From Fidelibacterota bacterium (GTDB lineage Bacteria > Fidelibacterota > Marinisomatia > SCGC-AAA003-L08 > JACNLC01): DNA of 64,000 bases. The notes beneath the pieces were generated by a model. That model was not told where the DNA came from, searched no databases, and saw only the letters and a list, made by a program, of their open reading frames with translations. The first letter of the stretch is position 1; each line of letters begins with the position of its first letter. Both the position numbers and the translations under genes were made by a program. Location: assembly GCA_014381725.1 (NCBI GenBank), contig JACNLC010000050.1:36030-100029 (forward strand). The letters are read 5' to 3'. Positions 49,814 to 60,697 of the stretch are shown in pieces.

Positions 49814-51172
49814 TTAGTTTATTAACCTACCGGGAGGAGATAGCTCTTTTTTCATTTTTTCTATTTGGTTACTAAATTTCGTATCACCACTTATTTTTTT
49901 CTCGATAGTTCGACATGCATGAATTACAGTAGAGTGATCTCTACCACCAAGATGCATCCCAATATTAAATAGTGAAGAACCAGTTAATTCTCTTGATAAA
50001 TACATTGCAGTTTGTCTTGCAAAGGCGACTTCCATTTTTCTACCTTTTCCAACAAGTTGGCGTTCAGTTACTTGCATTTCCTTGCTTACAAATTTTACAA
50101 CATGGTCAATTGTAACTTCTGCAAAAGCAGCTTTCCCTAAAATATCTTTGAGTACTCGCTGAGTAAGAGACATATTTATATCTTCTCGCCTAAGCGATGA
50201 ATATGCCAAAATTCTTATCAAAGCTCCTTCAAGTTCTCGAATATTTCCCTTTATACCCGAGGCAATATATTCTATTATTTCAAATGGAATTTCTAAATTA
50301 TCCGATTCTGCTTTTCCCATAAGTATTGCAATTCTTGTCTCCAAATCTGGTGGTTGGATATCAACAAATAGTCCAGACTTAAACCTAGAAACAAGACGAT
50401 CTTTTAATCCAACAAGTTCGTCCGGATGCCTATCAGAAGTTAATACAATTTGTTTTCCTCGTTGATATAAATCATTGAACAAGTGAAAGAATTGTTCTTG
50501 AGTTTGTCCCTTTTTTTGGAAGAATTGCACATCATCTAAAAGCAAAACATCTACATTTCTATAAGCAGATGAAAATTCAGGCGATTTGTTTGATTGAATT
50601 GCTCTAATAAAATCCAACATAAATTTTTCACTTGTAAAATAAACAACTCGTGTTGTTGGATTTTGATAAATAGAAAAATTTCCTATTGCTTGTAGCAAAT
50701 GTGTTTTTCCAAGTCCCGTATCACTATAAATCAATAATGGATTATAAGGTGTTTGTCCGGGGTTTTCTGCAACTGACATAGCAGCCGCTTTTGCAAATTG
50801 ATTTCCCTTGCCTTCAATAAAGTGGTCAAATGTGTATTTTCCGTTTAACTGTGTTCTTTTTTGATAACCTTGAGGAATTGGTTTTTCCTTGGGTAAAAGC
50901 GAAGGAATATCATCAGAAGATTTTTTACTAACAACAACACTATAATTTATTATTAGTGGATGCTTGGCAAATTCCTTAACTGCAGCGTCAATTAAATGAC
51001 GATATTTAGATTCTAACCATTCATAGTGAAATTGGTTTGGAACCTGTAAAATAATTTCCTCTTGATTTATTGTAGAAATTGTTACACCAGCAAACCATGT
51101 TTGATATGCTTGTTCAGGAATTCGATCCCGAATATAGTTCAAACAATTTCCCCAAAATTGATCTTTATCCAA
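49814..51172 (-). CDS. dnaA: Chromosomal replication initiator protein DnaA
   Basis: 'NPLLIYSDTGLGKTHLLQAIGNF', 'DVLLLDDVQFFQKK', 'GGRDHSTVIHACRTIEKK'. Confidence 0.98.
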   Translation of the reverse strand: MDKDQFWGNCLNYIRDRIPEQAYQTWFAGVTISTINQEEIILQVPNQFHYEWLESKYRHLIDAAVKEFAKHPLIINYSVVVSKKSSDDIPSLLPKEKPIPQGYQKRTQLNGKYTFDHFIEGKGNQFAKAAAMSVAENPGQTPYNPLLIYSDTGLGKTHLLQAIGNFSIYQNPTTRVVYFTSEKFMLDFIRAIQSNKSPEFSSAYRNVDVLLLDDVQFFQKKGQTQEQFFHLFNDLYQRGKQIVLTSDRHPDELVGLKDRLVSRFKSGLFVDIQPPDLETRIAILMGKAESDNLEIPFEIIEYIASGIKGNIRELEGALIRILAYSSLRREDINMSLTQRVLKDILGKAAFAEVTIDHVVKFVSKEMQVTERQLVGKGRKMEVAFARQTAMYLSRELTGSSLFNIGMHLGGRDHSTVIHACRTIEKKISGDTKFSNQIEKMKKELSPPGRLIN

Positions 51173-51211
51173 CAGATACCTGCAATTTATTAATTCTCGT
51201 GATAATTATAA

Positions 51212-51231
51212 TTATTCACAATTTATACACA
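51212..51231. promoter_or_regulatory. Two adjacent DnaA-box-like sites upstream of dnaA
   Basis: TTATTCACA (51212-51220) and TTATACACA (51223-51231), both matching TTATNCACA. Confidence 0.7.
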
Positions 51232-51314
51232 TTTGTAGTAAAACACCTATCAAACTTCGGAAATTAATCTCTAACTAAGCAAGTTGAAATATGTGCTTGA
51301 ACAATTTTATTGTG

Positions 51315-51956
51315 TTAATCTAACATCTGCACAATATCGTTTACAGAATTTGCAATTATTGAGTCAGTATTTTCTAGTTTCTTGCGAGAATGATGACCAG
51401 ATGGAATTAGCACACATTTAACTTTCATCTTTTCAGCAACCTCAAAATCATGAACCGTATCTCCAACTAACAACACTTCGTTAGGCTCTTGCGGAAGAGT
51501 TTCTATTAGCTTTAAACCATTTTCTGTTTTACTGTGAGCATAATGGTTATCTAAACCAATAATATGTTCAAAATACTTATCAATTTGAAAATCTTTAAGT
51601 AATTTTTCTAATGAACTCTGTTTTTGTGCTGAAAGAATAGATTGTGAAATCCCTTTTTCTTTAATTGTGTTGAATACTTTTTTAGCGCCTTCTTGTAGAT
51701 CAAGTTTATGGCTATTTTTGTAATACTCGTTTATAAATTCTGTTCCTACAATTGTAAATGGCTCTTTTTTAAAATCGAAGCCGAGCAGTTCGTAGTATTT
51801 AATTACAGGGAAATCGAAAACCTCTTGATATCTTGCAGAAGTAAGTTCAGGCATTTGCCTGCGTTGAAGAACTTTATTCATTGATTGAACACATAACCAA
51901 GCATCGTCTAATAATGTTCCGTTCCAGTCCCAAATAATTTGTTTTATTGATTTCAT
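51315..51956 (-). CDS. HAD-family hydrolase (phosphoglycolate phosphatase-like)
   Basis: 'IIWDWNGTLLDD', 'LLVGDTVHDFEVAEKM'. Confidence 0.88.
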   Translation of the reverse strand: MKSIKQIIWDWNGTLLDDAWLCVQSMNKVLQRRQMPELTSARYQEVFDFPVIKYYELLGFDFKKEPFTIVGTEFINEYYKNSHKLDLQEGAKKVFNTIKEKGISQSILSAQKQSSLEKLLKDFQIDKYFEHIIGLDNHYAHSKTENGLKLIETLPQEPNEVLLVGDTVHDFEVAEKMKVKCVLIPSGHHSRKKLENTDSIIANSVNDIVQMLD

Positions 51957-51966
51957 AGTTTAATTT

Positions 51967-53346
51967 CTATTTTCTGTTGATTTCTATAGTGAAACTTTCT
52001 TCTATTTCTGATTTTGCAGGAACTGTGAGTATAAATTCTATAGTAGTTGCATTTATTTTTTTGTAATCATGGCTGTTTTCAACAACTTCCCAGTCCCCAT
52101 AAACATTTTCTCTCCAAGTAATTATTTCTGATTTTGCTTTACTGTTTTTAAATTTAACAGAAATTGTGAATTCTTCTTGTTTTCTGCTATGCTCATAATG
52201 TTCGGTTATAAATTCCGCTACTATATCTGCTGTTTTACCGATGTTCAAAATAACATCTGTGTCAGAATGAGTTACACCAGTTTCATCAGATCCAACAAAA
52301 AATAATCGATCATTTTGCCTTTCATAGACTTTTATCAATCCTGCCGGCAAATGATAGTCGGAAACTTCTTTGGATTTAAACGCAATTCTTACCAAAGCAG
52401 GAATAAATTTTTCCTTTTTTGTATTTCTCCGTTGAAGGGTATGATTAAAATGATAAGTCTTTTTAATTTGTAATTCCTTAGGTTCAATAAATATAATTTG
52501 TTTTTCGCTACCGGATGATAATGATATTGGATTGTCGATGTTAAAAACTACATAGTCATCTAATTTTTGAGTATCTGTTCTAAAATCATCGCGTTGAGAG
52601 TTTTTTTCAAGGAAAGATGCTGATGCTAGTTGGCTTCTGCCACCTTGTTGACGACTCGGAATTTGATTAATATCGCCAGAAATTAAAGAAACATCGACAT
52701 TTTTATAGTCTATGTTGCTATGGTTCCAAACATTATACCATCCTGAAATTTCCGCAGTATCATCTGAATTTATCAATAAATCGTAATCAGCAGACCATCC
52801 AAATTGATTTGCTATATAGCTGAATGTAATGTCAGTTTTTTTCTTGGTTACACTACCATTTAGTAACAAATATGGAATATCGTTTAAGCTATTCGGAATT
52901 TCCGGGAAAATATATTCAAACGCAGATGATGTAATAATTTCCCCATCAATATTAAAAATAGGTTTATCATTAAACGAAATTAGTTTTGCTGTCTTTGAAT
53001 ATACAGTTTCTCCATTATCGTTGTATTTTTCAACAGTAATTTCTTTTCCTAAATACGATTTTAAAAGTGTGTTTTGCGTAATGGGATTATACACAAGCTC
53101 TTTGGTTTTTGTTTCGAACTTGGACGACTGAACCATAATTGATTTAGGGTTAGTAGATAGCGGAAGATTGTTAATTTTTAGTAAATTATTACCTTTAGTA
53201 GAAAATACAACTTCTCTAGTTTCTTCAATAAATGCTTTTGATGGATGATAAATATATAAGTGCATTTCATCTTTGTCAGATGGTTCTGATATAGTTTGCG
53301 AATAAGCTAAAACTACTGTGGTGATAAAAATTGCAATGTATTTCAT
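51967..53346 (-). CDS. DUF4139-like secreted protein
   Basis: 459 aa; signal peptide; 'ISGWYNVWNHSNIDYKNVDVSLISGDINQ'. Confidence 0.65.
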   Translation of the reverse strand: MKYIAIFITTVVLAYSQTISEPSDKDEMHLYIYHPSKAFIEETREVVFSTKGNNLLKINNLPLSTNPKSIMVQSSKFETKTKELVYNPITQNTLLKSYLGKEITVEKYNDNGETVYSKTAKLISFNDKPIFNIDGEIITSSAFEYIFPEIPNSLNDIPYLLLNGSVTKKKTDITFSYIANQFGWSADYDLLINSDDTAEISGWYNVWNHSNIDYKNVDVSLISGDINQIPSRQQGGRSQLASASFLEKNSQRDDFRTDTQKLDDYVVFNIDNPISLSSGSEKQIIFIEPKELQIKKTYHFNHTLQRRNTKKEKFIPALVRIAFKSKEVSDYHLPAGLIKVYERQNDRLFFVGSDETGVTHSDTDVILNIGKTADIVAEFITEHYEHSRKQEEFTISVKFKNSKAKSEIITWRENVYGDWEVVENSHDYKKINATTIEFILTVPAKSEIEESFTIEINRK

Positions 53347-53500
53347 AGTTCTTCCTCCGAATTTGTTCCCAATTTGGGTATAAAACTAATGAGATTTATA
53401 GAGTATTAAAAAGTGTTGTTTGAGGTTTTTAGTATTTTTATAGATTTCTGGTTTGGGGTTGTATGTTTTTTCTATTAGATTACTACTGTAAAACTGGGCT

Positions 53501-56500
53501 ATGTTTATGAAAAAATCAATCATATTTCTATTATCTACCACTTTTTGGATATTTTCTCAGTCATTTTCTACTGAGTCGCAAATTATCCCAATTACTGATA
53601 CTAATGATATCAATAAAAATGGTCAGCCAGACTTCTTAGCGTTTAGCGGAAATGGTTTATATCGAACAGTTTATTTATACGAAATAAGCGACGACGGTCC
53701 ATTTGAATTTTGGAAATACTCGCTTTCTCCAGCAAAGGAAGGTTTCTGGATTGATGCTATTATTGGAGATTTTGACGGGAACGGTATTGTTGAATTAATC
53801 CTCGTTTCATCTTTAGAAAATTCGTCTGACTCTTTTTATATTTTTGAACTTATTGGTGATAGTTTCGGCCCAGTTCCTCAAAAAATTACTAAATTCCCAA
53901 ATAGTAGTATTTCAGCACTTAGACCAACAAAAGTTCATAAAATTAAATGGGATTCTGATGAAAGCGATGAATTTCTGATAATTGTTAGTAGTCCGGAGCG
54001 GTGCGGATATATCTGTGACTACAAAAATAATGAAATTGTAGTAATAAAACGGATTGGTAAAGAATTTTTGGCTAAGAATTATTCACCAATTTTATCTGCA
54101 GTTGGTGACTTAAATAATGATAAACTAGACGATATCGTTCTAATAAATAACAGCAATTCGCCTGAAGGACAAGTATTTTTGAATGGAGTTGACAGTACCC
54201 ATTCCATAGATTTCCCACACGGTAAAGTTATATCATTATCTGTATCTGGCAATGGTAATATTTCCTTTACGAATTCTAAAGATCAAGTATTTAAAGTGCA
54301 ATTGACGGATTCTCTTTTTGTAACTGAGTTAAGCGAAGAAGCGTGTAAAATAGATTTATCAGAGAACGCTTCTACGCTGTTTTTTGCAGAAGAAACTCCA
54401 AACATTAAGTCATTATTTCTGAAACAATCTGAAATGTTGGTTTTGACTCATGGCGAAAAAAATCCAGAGATTGTCTTTTTCAAACTCCAAGATGATGTTA
54501 TTGAAGAAAAACAAAGTTCTGCTGTTGATTCTGTAAACAAAAGTATTGATTTTGTTGTAAACAATGGTGATTTATTTGAATTTCAACTACAGCAAAACGA
54601 TTCAGCGAAATTTTTGTCTTTTGAAAGCAATTCAATGCCAAATGGGATGAAATTTGATATAGAAAATTTTGCAATATCATGGCTACCAAATACTACACAG
54701 TTAGATTTAAGGAATATTTTGTATAGTGTTGCTTACCGAAAAACTGGCAATCTAAAAGAAATAAATTCTAACAATATCCAAAAAATAATTCTTGAGGAAG
54801 AAAATTATACTGTAATTGATAGTTTTTCTGTATATGTAAATTATCCACCTGTCTTCTCAAACAATCTTAGTGAATTTTCTTTAGTGTCAGGTGATTTATT
54901 TGAATATAAATTTAATGTGTTGGACCACAATATTAATCCAAATTTGAGTTTCTATTTTATTGCCGATACAAGCAATTTATTAGAACTGTCTCAAGATGGT
55001 TCGGTTCGAGTGGAAACAACAGACGATTTAGTTGGAAATAATAACTTTCCTTTGGTTGTAACAGATGGATTTGCATCAGACACAACCTCGTTCACTTTAA
55101 TTGTTCATCCTAAAATTGTATTAGAAAGCAATAGAATATTTTTCAATGTTAATGTTGGGGATGAGTTAAAAATTTCTGTTTCTCCAGAGAATGGCGACAT
55201 TACAAATAAGTTTGTATTTGAGTTAGACGAGGCTCCAGAAAATATGCGAATAAACCAAAAAGGGACTATTCTTTGGATACCAACTTCAACACAAATTGAT
55301 ACACAAAAATTTATTGTTTCCGTAGCGGATGACTACACTCAATCGTCTTTAGGGGTTTCTGTGTATGTTAATGTTGCGCCGATTATTTCTTCACGACCAT
55401 CTGATGTTACAATTATTGAAAACAATACAGAAAGGGAGTTTATTCTTGGTAGTTTTGATGCCAATTCAAATGCAGTATTAACATGGAATTTGCTTAATGC
55501 TCCTGATGATATGATTATTGACTCTTTAGGGATACTAAAATTTAATCCCGATTCTCTTGGTTGGTTTGAGTATTCTATAGAACTTAGCGATGGAATTTCT
55601 TCTACTAAGTTTAATGGAAATATTTATGTAAACTCCACACCAAAAATAACTGGTAAACCACCTGTTTTTACTACTTGTGGAGAATTGTATAATTATTCTT
55701 TGAATGTTGCAGATTCTAACTTAACATCTCCTCTTGGGAGGAAAGTCCAAAATAAACTGCATTATCAATTGATTGATTCACCGGAAGGTGTGGTAGTTGA
55801 TAGTAACGGTGTTGTTTCTTGGGAGCCATCTCAAACACAATTTGGAGATTTTTCTTTTAAGATAATGGCAAGTGATGGAGCTGCTTTTGCTGAACAAAAT
55901 ATCAACATATTCGTAAATTCGCTACCAAAAATATCATCAAATGATAGTGTTGCTGTGCAAATTGGCAATGAAGTTATTCATAAAATATTAGTAGAGGATA
56001 TTAATTTAAACGATACACTAATTTATTCTATTGCTGAACTTCCCATTGAATTTGATTTTGACTCAACTCAAGGTATTATTCGGTGGACACCAACAACCGA
56101 ATTACTAGGGAATCACCAAATCAACATACAAGTTTCTGATAGACATCCAGGCGGGGAAGATAATCAGTTGTTAAAATTATTTATATATGATTTACCTAAA
56201 TTTAATAACAAACCACCAAAAGAAGCATTTATGGGATTAGAATATAAATTCAAGCCGTTAATTACTGATTTTACTGGTGATGGCAATATTTCTTTTACTG
56301 TTGAAAACCCTTCTTCAGAACGAATTATTTTAGATAAACCCACAAACTCAATTTTATGGATTCCTGATTCTTCTGATGTTGGGGAACAGAGTTTTTCTAT
56401 AAAAGCAATTGATCGTTTTGGATTAACAACAACAGAAAAATTCGATATAAAAGTTCTAGAAAACCCATGTCATAAATGTGGGGAAGACGAAACAGAACAA

Positions 56501-56566
56501 CAAGATAACAAACAAGAAGATGTTATTATTGAACCAATAATTCAAGATTCTTTAATTGTTCCTTAG
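53501..56566 (+). CDS. Large secreted protein with repeated Ig/cadherin-like (He_PIG type) domains
   Basis: 1021 aa; recurrent 'INSTPKI…', 'GVVSWEPSQTQFGDFSFKIMASDG', 'GIIRWTPTTELLGNHQINIQVSD'. Confidence 0.8.
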   Translation: MFMKKSIIFLLSTTFWIFSQSFSTESQIIPITDTNDINKNGQPDFLAFSGNGLYRTVYLYEISDDGPFEFWKYSLSPAKEGFWIDAIIGDFDGNGIVELILVSSLENSSDSFYIFELIGDSFGPVPQKITKFPNSSISALRPTKVHKIKWDSDESDEFLIIVSSPERCGYICDYKNNEIVVIKRIGKEFLAKNYSPILSAVGDLNNDKLDDIVLINNSNSPEGQVFLNGVDSTHSIDFPHGKVISLSVSGNGNISFTNSKDQVFKVQLTDSLFVTELSEEACKIDLSENASTLFFAEETPNIKSLFLKQSEMLVLTHGEKNPEIVFFKLQDDVIEEKQSSAVDSVNKSIDFVVNNGDLFEFQLQQNDSAKFLSFESNSMPNGMKFDIENFAISWLPNTTQLDLRNILYSVAYRKTGNLKEINSNNIQKIILEEENYTVIDSFSVYVNYPPVFSNNLSEFSLVSGDLFEYKFNVLDHNINPNLSFYFIADTSNLLELSQDGSVRVETTDDLVGNNNFPLVVTDGFASDTTSFTLIVHPKIVLESNRIFFNVNVGDELKISVSPENGDITNKFVFELDEAPENMRINQKGTILWIPTSTQIDTQKFIVSVADDYTQSSLGVSVYVNVAPIISSRPSDVTIIENNTEREFILGSFDANSNAVLTWNLLNAPDDMIIDSLGILKFNPDSLGWFEYSIELSDGISSTKFNGNIYVNSTPKITGKPPVFTTCGELYNYSLNVADSNLTSPLGRKVQNKLHYQLIDSPEGVVVDSNGVVSWEPSQTQFGDFSFKIMASDGAAFAEQNINIFVNSLPKISSNDSVAVQIGNEVIHKILVEDINLNDTLIYSIAELPIEFDFDSTQGIIRWTPTTELLGNHQINIQVSDRHPGGEDNQLLKLFIYDLPKFNNKPPKEAFMGLEYKFKPLITDFTGDGNISFTVENPSSERIILDKPTNSILWIPDSSDVGEQSFSIKAIDRFGLTTTEKFDIKVLENPCHKCGEDETEQQDNKQEDVIIEPIIQDSLIVP

Positions 56567-56612
56567 AATGTAATTGATGAAACAATCCAGTTTTCCTCAG
56601 GGAGTAAATAGA

Positions 56613-57734
56613 ATGACAGGAAAGAAATTAACAATTTTTGAACGGTATCTAACACTGTGGGTGTTGCTATGTATAGCAGGAGGTATTGTCTTGGGAAAAG
56701 TATCCCCTAAAATTGCCACAACACTTAATGATTTTTCAATTTATCAGGTGTCTATACCAATTGCTATTTGTTTATTTTTTATGATGTATCCAATTATGGT
56801 AAAAATTGATTTTGGTCAAGTCATAAAATCAGTCAAAACACCCAAACCAGTATTTATGACTTTGGTTATAAATTGGGCTATCAAACCATTTTCTATGTTC
56901 GCAATCGCATATTTCTTTTTGGGTTATTTATTTAAGGATTTTCTGCCTGGGGTAGAAATACTTGCAAATGGAGAAGAAGTTGAATTATGGCGTAGTTATA
57001 TTGCTGGAACTATTTTGCTAGGAATTGCTCCGTGTACTGCAATGGTCTTAATGTGGGGATATCTCTCAAAAGGTAACGATGGATTAACTTTAGTAATGGT
57101 GGCAATTAATTCTTTAATGATGCTGTTTCTTTACGGTCCATTAGGCAGTTTATTGCTAAATGTGAATTCTATGCCAGTGCCTTGGCAAACGATGTTGTTT
57201 TCAGTATCAATTTATGTGGCACTGCCTCTTGTAGCAGGCTATTTGTCAAGAAAGTGGATAATCAAATACAAAGGAATCCAATGGTTCAATGAAAAGTTTT
57301 TGCATTGGCTTACCCCTGTTAGCATAACTGCACTACTTTTAACATTAATTCTACTGTTCTCGTTCAAGGGTGAAGTTATCATCAGTAATCCACTTACAAT
57401 ATTGTGGATTTCTATTCCACTTTTCATACAAACCATCTTTATTTTTACCATTGGCTATTTTGTTTTCGCAAGGTGGTTAAAACTTTCTTATCAAGACGCT
57501 GCGCCAGTAGCCCTGATTGGGGCTTCTAACCATTTTGAAGTAGCCATTGCCACCGCCGTCATTCTTTTTGGTTTATCTTCAGGAGCAGCATTAGCCACAG
57601 TAGTTGGTGTGCTAATAGAAGTTCCTCTTATGCTAATGTTGGTCTCAGTATGTAAACGCACATGTCATATATTTGACGAGTGTCACTTAGATTATCCTAA
57701 ATGCAAACCAACTGTTTTAGACTATGAAGTTTAG
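56613..57734 (+). CDS. ACR3 family arsenite efflux transporter
   Basis: '[24 protein letters not shown]', '[20 protein letters not shown]', '[17 protein letters not shown]'. Confidence 0.95.
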   Translation: MTGKKLTIFERYLTLWVLLCIAGGIVLGKVSPKIATTLNDFSIYQVSIPIAICLFFMMYPIMVKIDFGQVIKSVKTPKPVFMTLVINWAIKPFSMFAIAYFFLGYLFKDFLPGVEILANGEEVELWRSYIAGTILLGIAPCTAMVLMWGYLSKGNDGLTLVMVAINSLMMLFLYGPLGSLLLNVNSMPVPWQTMLFSVSIYVALPLVAGYLSRKWIIKYKGIQWFNEKFLHWLTPVSITALLLTLILLFSFKGEVIISNPLTILWISIPLFIQTIFIFTIGYFVFARWLKLSYQDAAPVALIGASNHFEVAIATAVILFGLSSGAALATVVGVLIEVPLMLMLVSVCKRTCHIFDECHLDYPKCKPTVLDYEV

Positions 57735-57837
57735 ATTCCGTTGAGGACAACTTAACAAAAGAGCCTTAGTAGAGAGTAACACCACCACTGTTGCTAGGCA
57801 TTATGTGTAGAAAGAAAAAAGAAAAGGAATATTTTAG

Positions 57838-58305
57838 ATGAATATAATAATTAAAAAAACTTCAAATATGGCGCAATTCACAATTTTATTATTCTTTGCA
57901 TTAAGCATTCTACTTTTTTCTTGCAAAGAGAAAGTAGAAGAAAAACAATCAACAGTAACAAGTACAATCAGTAAAATAGAAGTAATTGACTTCCACAGCA
58001 CACATAGATGTGTAACCTGTAAAGCAATTGAATCAAATGCAAAATACACTGTTGAAACATACTTTGCGGACGAACAAAAAAGAGGAATAGTAATCTTTAA
58101 AACCATTAATGTAGATGACGACAAAAACTATGCAATAGCAGAAAGGTTTCAAGCTTACGGGACTGCTTTATTTTTAAATGTTATAAAAGATGGAAAAGAA
58201 ACTCATATTGATTTAACTGATTTTGGTTTTTCAAAAGCAAAGAATCAAGAAAAGTTTTCAATAGAATTAAAAATTAAAATAGAAAATGAATTGAAGAAGC
58301 TATAA
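57838..58305 (+). CDS. ArsF-like thioredoxin-fold lipoprotein
   Basis: 'EVIDFHSTHRCVTCKAIESNAKYTVETYF' ; located between acr3 and an ArsG/CcdA-like permease. Confidence 0.75.
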   Translation: MNIIIKKTSNMAQFTILLFFALSILLFSCKEKVEEKQSTVTSTISKIEVIDFHSTHRCVTCKAIESNAKYTVETYFADEQKRGIVIFKTINVDDDKNYAIAERFQAYGTALFLNVIKDGKETHIDLTDFGFSKAKNQEKFSIELKIKIENELKKL

Positions 58306-59009
58306 TGGAATTTCTACAAGGGCTAGTTGATAATTATAATATTCCAGTTCTATCTGCTTTAATGCTTGGATTAATGTCTGCCATTAGTCCTTGTCATTTA
58401 GCAACCAACATTACTGCAACTGCATTTATTTCAAAAAATATTTCAGATAAAAAGATAGTATTTTTGAGTGGAATAGTCTATTCTCTCGGTAGAGCATTTA
58501 GTTATACAACAATTGGTTTAATCCTTTATTTTGGTGCAAGTGAATTTCACATTGCTCGTTTTTTTAATCAAAATGGAGAAAAATATTTAGGCCCTTTACT
58601 GATCATTATTGGATTAATCATGTTAAATGTTATCAAATTAAACTTTTTTGGTAAATCAAACTTCCAAGAAAAACTATCCGAGAAATTGAAAGAGAAAGGT
58701 CTTTTAGGTTCGTTCTTAATAGGTGTTTTGTTCGCGTTGGCATTTTGTCCATATAGCGGAGCATTATATTTCGGAATGTTAATTCCGATGACAATAGCGT
58801 CAGCAGATGGACTGTACTTGCCAATTATTTTTGCATTTGGAACGGGGTTGCCAGTAATTTTATTCACCTATTTATTAGCATTTACCGCGGGGAAGGTTGG
58901 TGTATTCTATAATGAAATTACAAAAATAGAAAAAGTAATACGGATAATAGCGGGTGTTGTTTTTGTTCTAACTGGCTTATACTATATTTCTATCTTTGTA
59001 GGTATATAG
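58305..59009 (+). CDS. ArsG-like / CcdA-like permease
   Basis: 'ALMLGLMSAISPCHLATNITATAFIS', 'GVLFALAFCPYSGALYFGMLIPM'. Confidence 0.78.
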   Translation: MEFLQGLVDNYNIPVLSALMLGLMSAISPCHLATNITATAFISKNISDKKIVFLSGIVYSLGRAFSYTTIGLILYFGASEFHIARFFNQNGEKYLGPLLIIIGLIMLNVIKLNFFGKSNFQEKLSEKLKEKGLLGSFLIGVLFALAFCPYSGALYFGMLIPMTIASADGLYLPIIFAFGTGLPVILFTYLLAFTAGKVGVFYNEITKIEKVIRIIAGVVFVLTGLYYISIFVGI

Positions 59010-59057
59010 TAGTCAACACAATATACATAACTATGGAATCGAATTTATTTTTGGTAG

Positions 59058-60065
59058 CTATGTATTTTGGATTGTATTTCTAATTTGTGAAATTAGTGTT
59101 TTTCTATTTTCTTCAGACATTTTTGTTTTAATCTTAACTATCGATAAATTATGTTTATTTATGAAGATTGTTGGTAGTTTAACTAAATCCTTTTCAGTTG
59201 TCATAACAATATCACAATTTGATTGTAATATTTTGTTATTTAGATACTCAATTTTCTTTTCGGTATAAATAACATGATCACTGAAAGGAATAAATTCGTC
59301 CGGAATTATTTCTAAATTATTACAAGATTCTATAAAAGAATTTGGATTTGCAATACCGCAGAAAGCAAAAATCCCTTTTTCTAAATTAACATTTTCATTG
59401 TGTTTTTGAAGTATCGGATGGTGATTACTGTTTACTTTAATTGCTTTGTTTGAAAGATATTTGTTATAAATTCTATCATTTAAAGGAAAATCAGTTTTCG
59501 TATAGCAAACAATATCAGCTCTTTTTAAGTTTTGTAGTGGTTCTCTTAATTTCCCCAAAGGTAGTAATTTAAGTTGAGAAATCTCATCTGTAGTATCAAT
59601 TAGTACAATATCAAGGTCTCGGTGAGCTTTTCTGTGCTGAAATGCATCGTCAAGAATTACAACATCTACAGCAAATTCATTAATTATTTTTTCTATTCCT
59701 CGAGAGCGGTTTTCATCAACTATTACAGGTATTTTTAGAGAGCTTGCTATTAGATAAGGTTCATCACCTCCGATGCTTGAGTCTGTACATATTTTGTTTC
59801 CATCGCAAACAACGACACACCCCTTGCTTTGCCTTTTATAACCCCGACTTACAACGCCAGGTGTTTTCCCTAATTTTATCAACTCATCTGCAACAAAAAT
59901 TGTCATTGGAGTTTTGCCAGTACCGCCGGTAGTTATATTCCCGATTGAAATAACAGGTTTATCAAATGACTTAACTTTTAAAATACCAAAATCGTATGCT
60001 GTATTTCGTAAAAACACAATAAATCTGTAAATAAGCGACAAGTTGAATAAAATAAACCTTACCAT
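59058..60065 (-). CDS. lpxK: Tetraacyldisaccharide 4'-kinase
   Basis: 'VISIGNITTGGTGKTPMTIFVADEL', 'VSRGYKRQSKG', 'VVILDDAFQHRKAHRDLDIVLID'. Confidence 0.95.
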   Translation of the reverse strand: MVRFILFNLSLIYRFIVFLRNTAYDFGILKVKSFDKPVISIGNITTGGTGKTPMTIFVADELIKLGKTPGVVSRGYKRQSKGCVVVCDGNKICTDSSIGGDEPYLIASSLKIPVIVDENRSRGIEKIINEFAVDVVILDDAFQHRKAHRDLDIVLIDTTDEISQLKLLPLGKLREPLQNLKRADIVCYTKTDFPLNDRIYNKYLSNKAIKVNSNHHPILQKHNENVNLEKGIFAFCGIANPNSFIESCNNLEIIPDEFIPFSDHVIYTEKKIEYLNNKILQSNCDIVMTTEKDLVKLPTIFINKHNLSIVKIKTKMSEENRKTLISQIRNTIQNT

Positions 60066-60697
60066 TTATCGCTCTGAGTTTGGTGATTGTTTAAATAATC
60101 TGATACAATTTTTGAATCTTCTTCTTGTGTAGTTGTTTGATTTTGATAATTTAATGGCGGGGCAATAGATATTTTTATAGTTCCAAATGGTTTTGGAAGA
60201 CGAAATTTATCCCAAGATTTAAATTCCCAGTATTTTGTAGAAGTCCCAGATATGGACAAAATTAAAGCATTGTGTTTTTTTGCTATAGCAACCGATCCTG
60301 GTTTTGCGACTCCAGCGGGACCTCTTGGTCCATCGTTTGTTAAAGCTATGATATTGTTTTCCGTTTTGAAAATTTGCCCCATTTTTCTAACAACTTCCTT
60401 GCCACCTCGAGTACTAGAGCCCCTAATTAATCTAAATCCCCATTTGTGAACAATTCTAGCCACAATTTCTGCGTCAAAATGTTTGCTTGCAATTGCCCAA
60501 GGACGAATATTTGCACGAAATAGATAGAATGCCGCATAAGATAATCTACCATGCCAAGAGCAAAGCATTAATGGGTTGCCTGTTTTTATTGCTTTAGTTA
60601 AATGCTCCTCTCCTTCAACAATAATTTTGTTTAGTCGAAATATAGAAGAAAGAAATAGTCTTCCCAAAAACGAATAAATAATTGCTTTAATTTTCAT
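60059..60697 (-). CDS. DUF374 / lysophospholipid acyltransferase-like protein
   Basis: 'PLMLCSWHGRLSY', 'SKHFDAEIVARIVHKWGFRLIRGSSTRGG', 'LTNDGPRGPAG'. Confidence 0.9.
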   Translation of the reverse strand: MKIKAIIYSFLGRLFLSSIFRLNKIIVEGEEHLTKAIKTGNPLMLCSWHGRLSYAAFYLFRANIRPWAIASKHFDAEIVARIVHKWGFRLIRGSSTRGGKEVVRKMGQIFKTENNIIALTNDGPRGPAGVAKPGSVAIAKKHNALILSISGTSTKYWEFKSWDKFRLPKPFGTIKISIAPPLNYQNQTTTQEEDSKIVSDYLNNHQTQSDKW

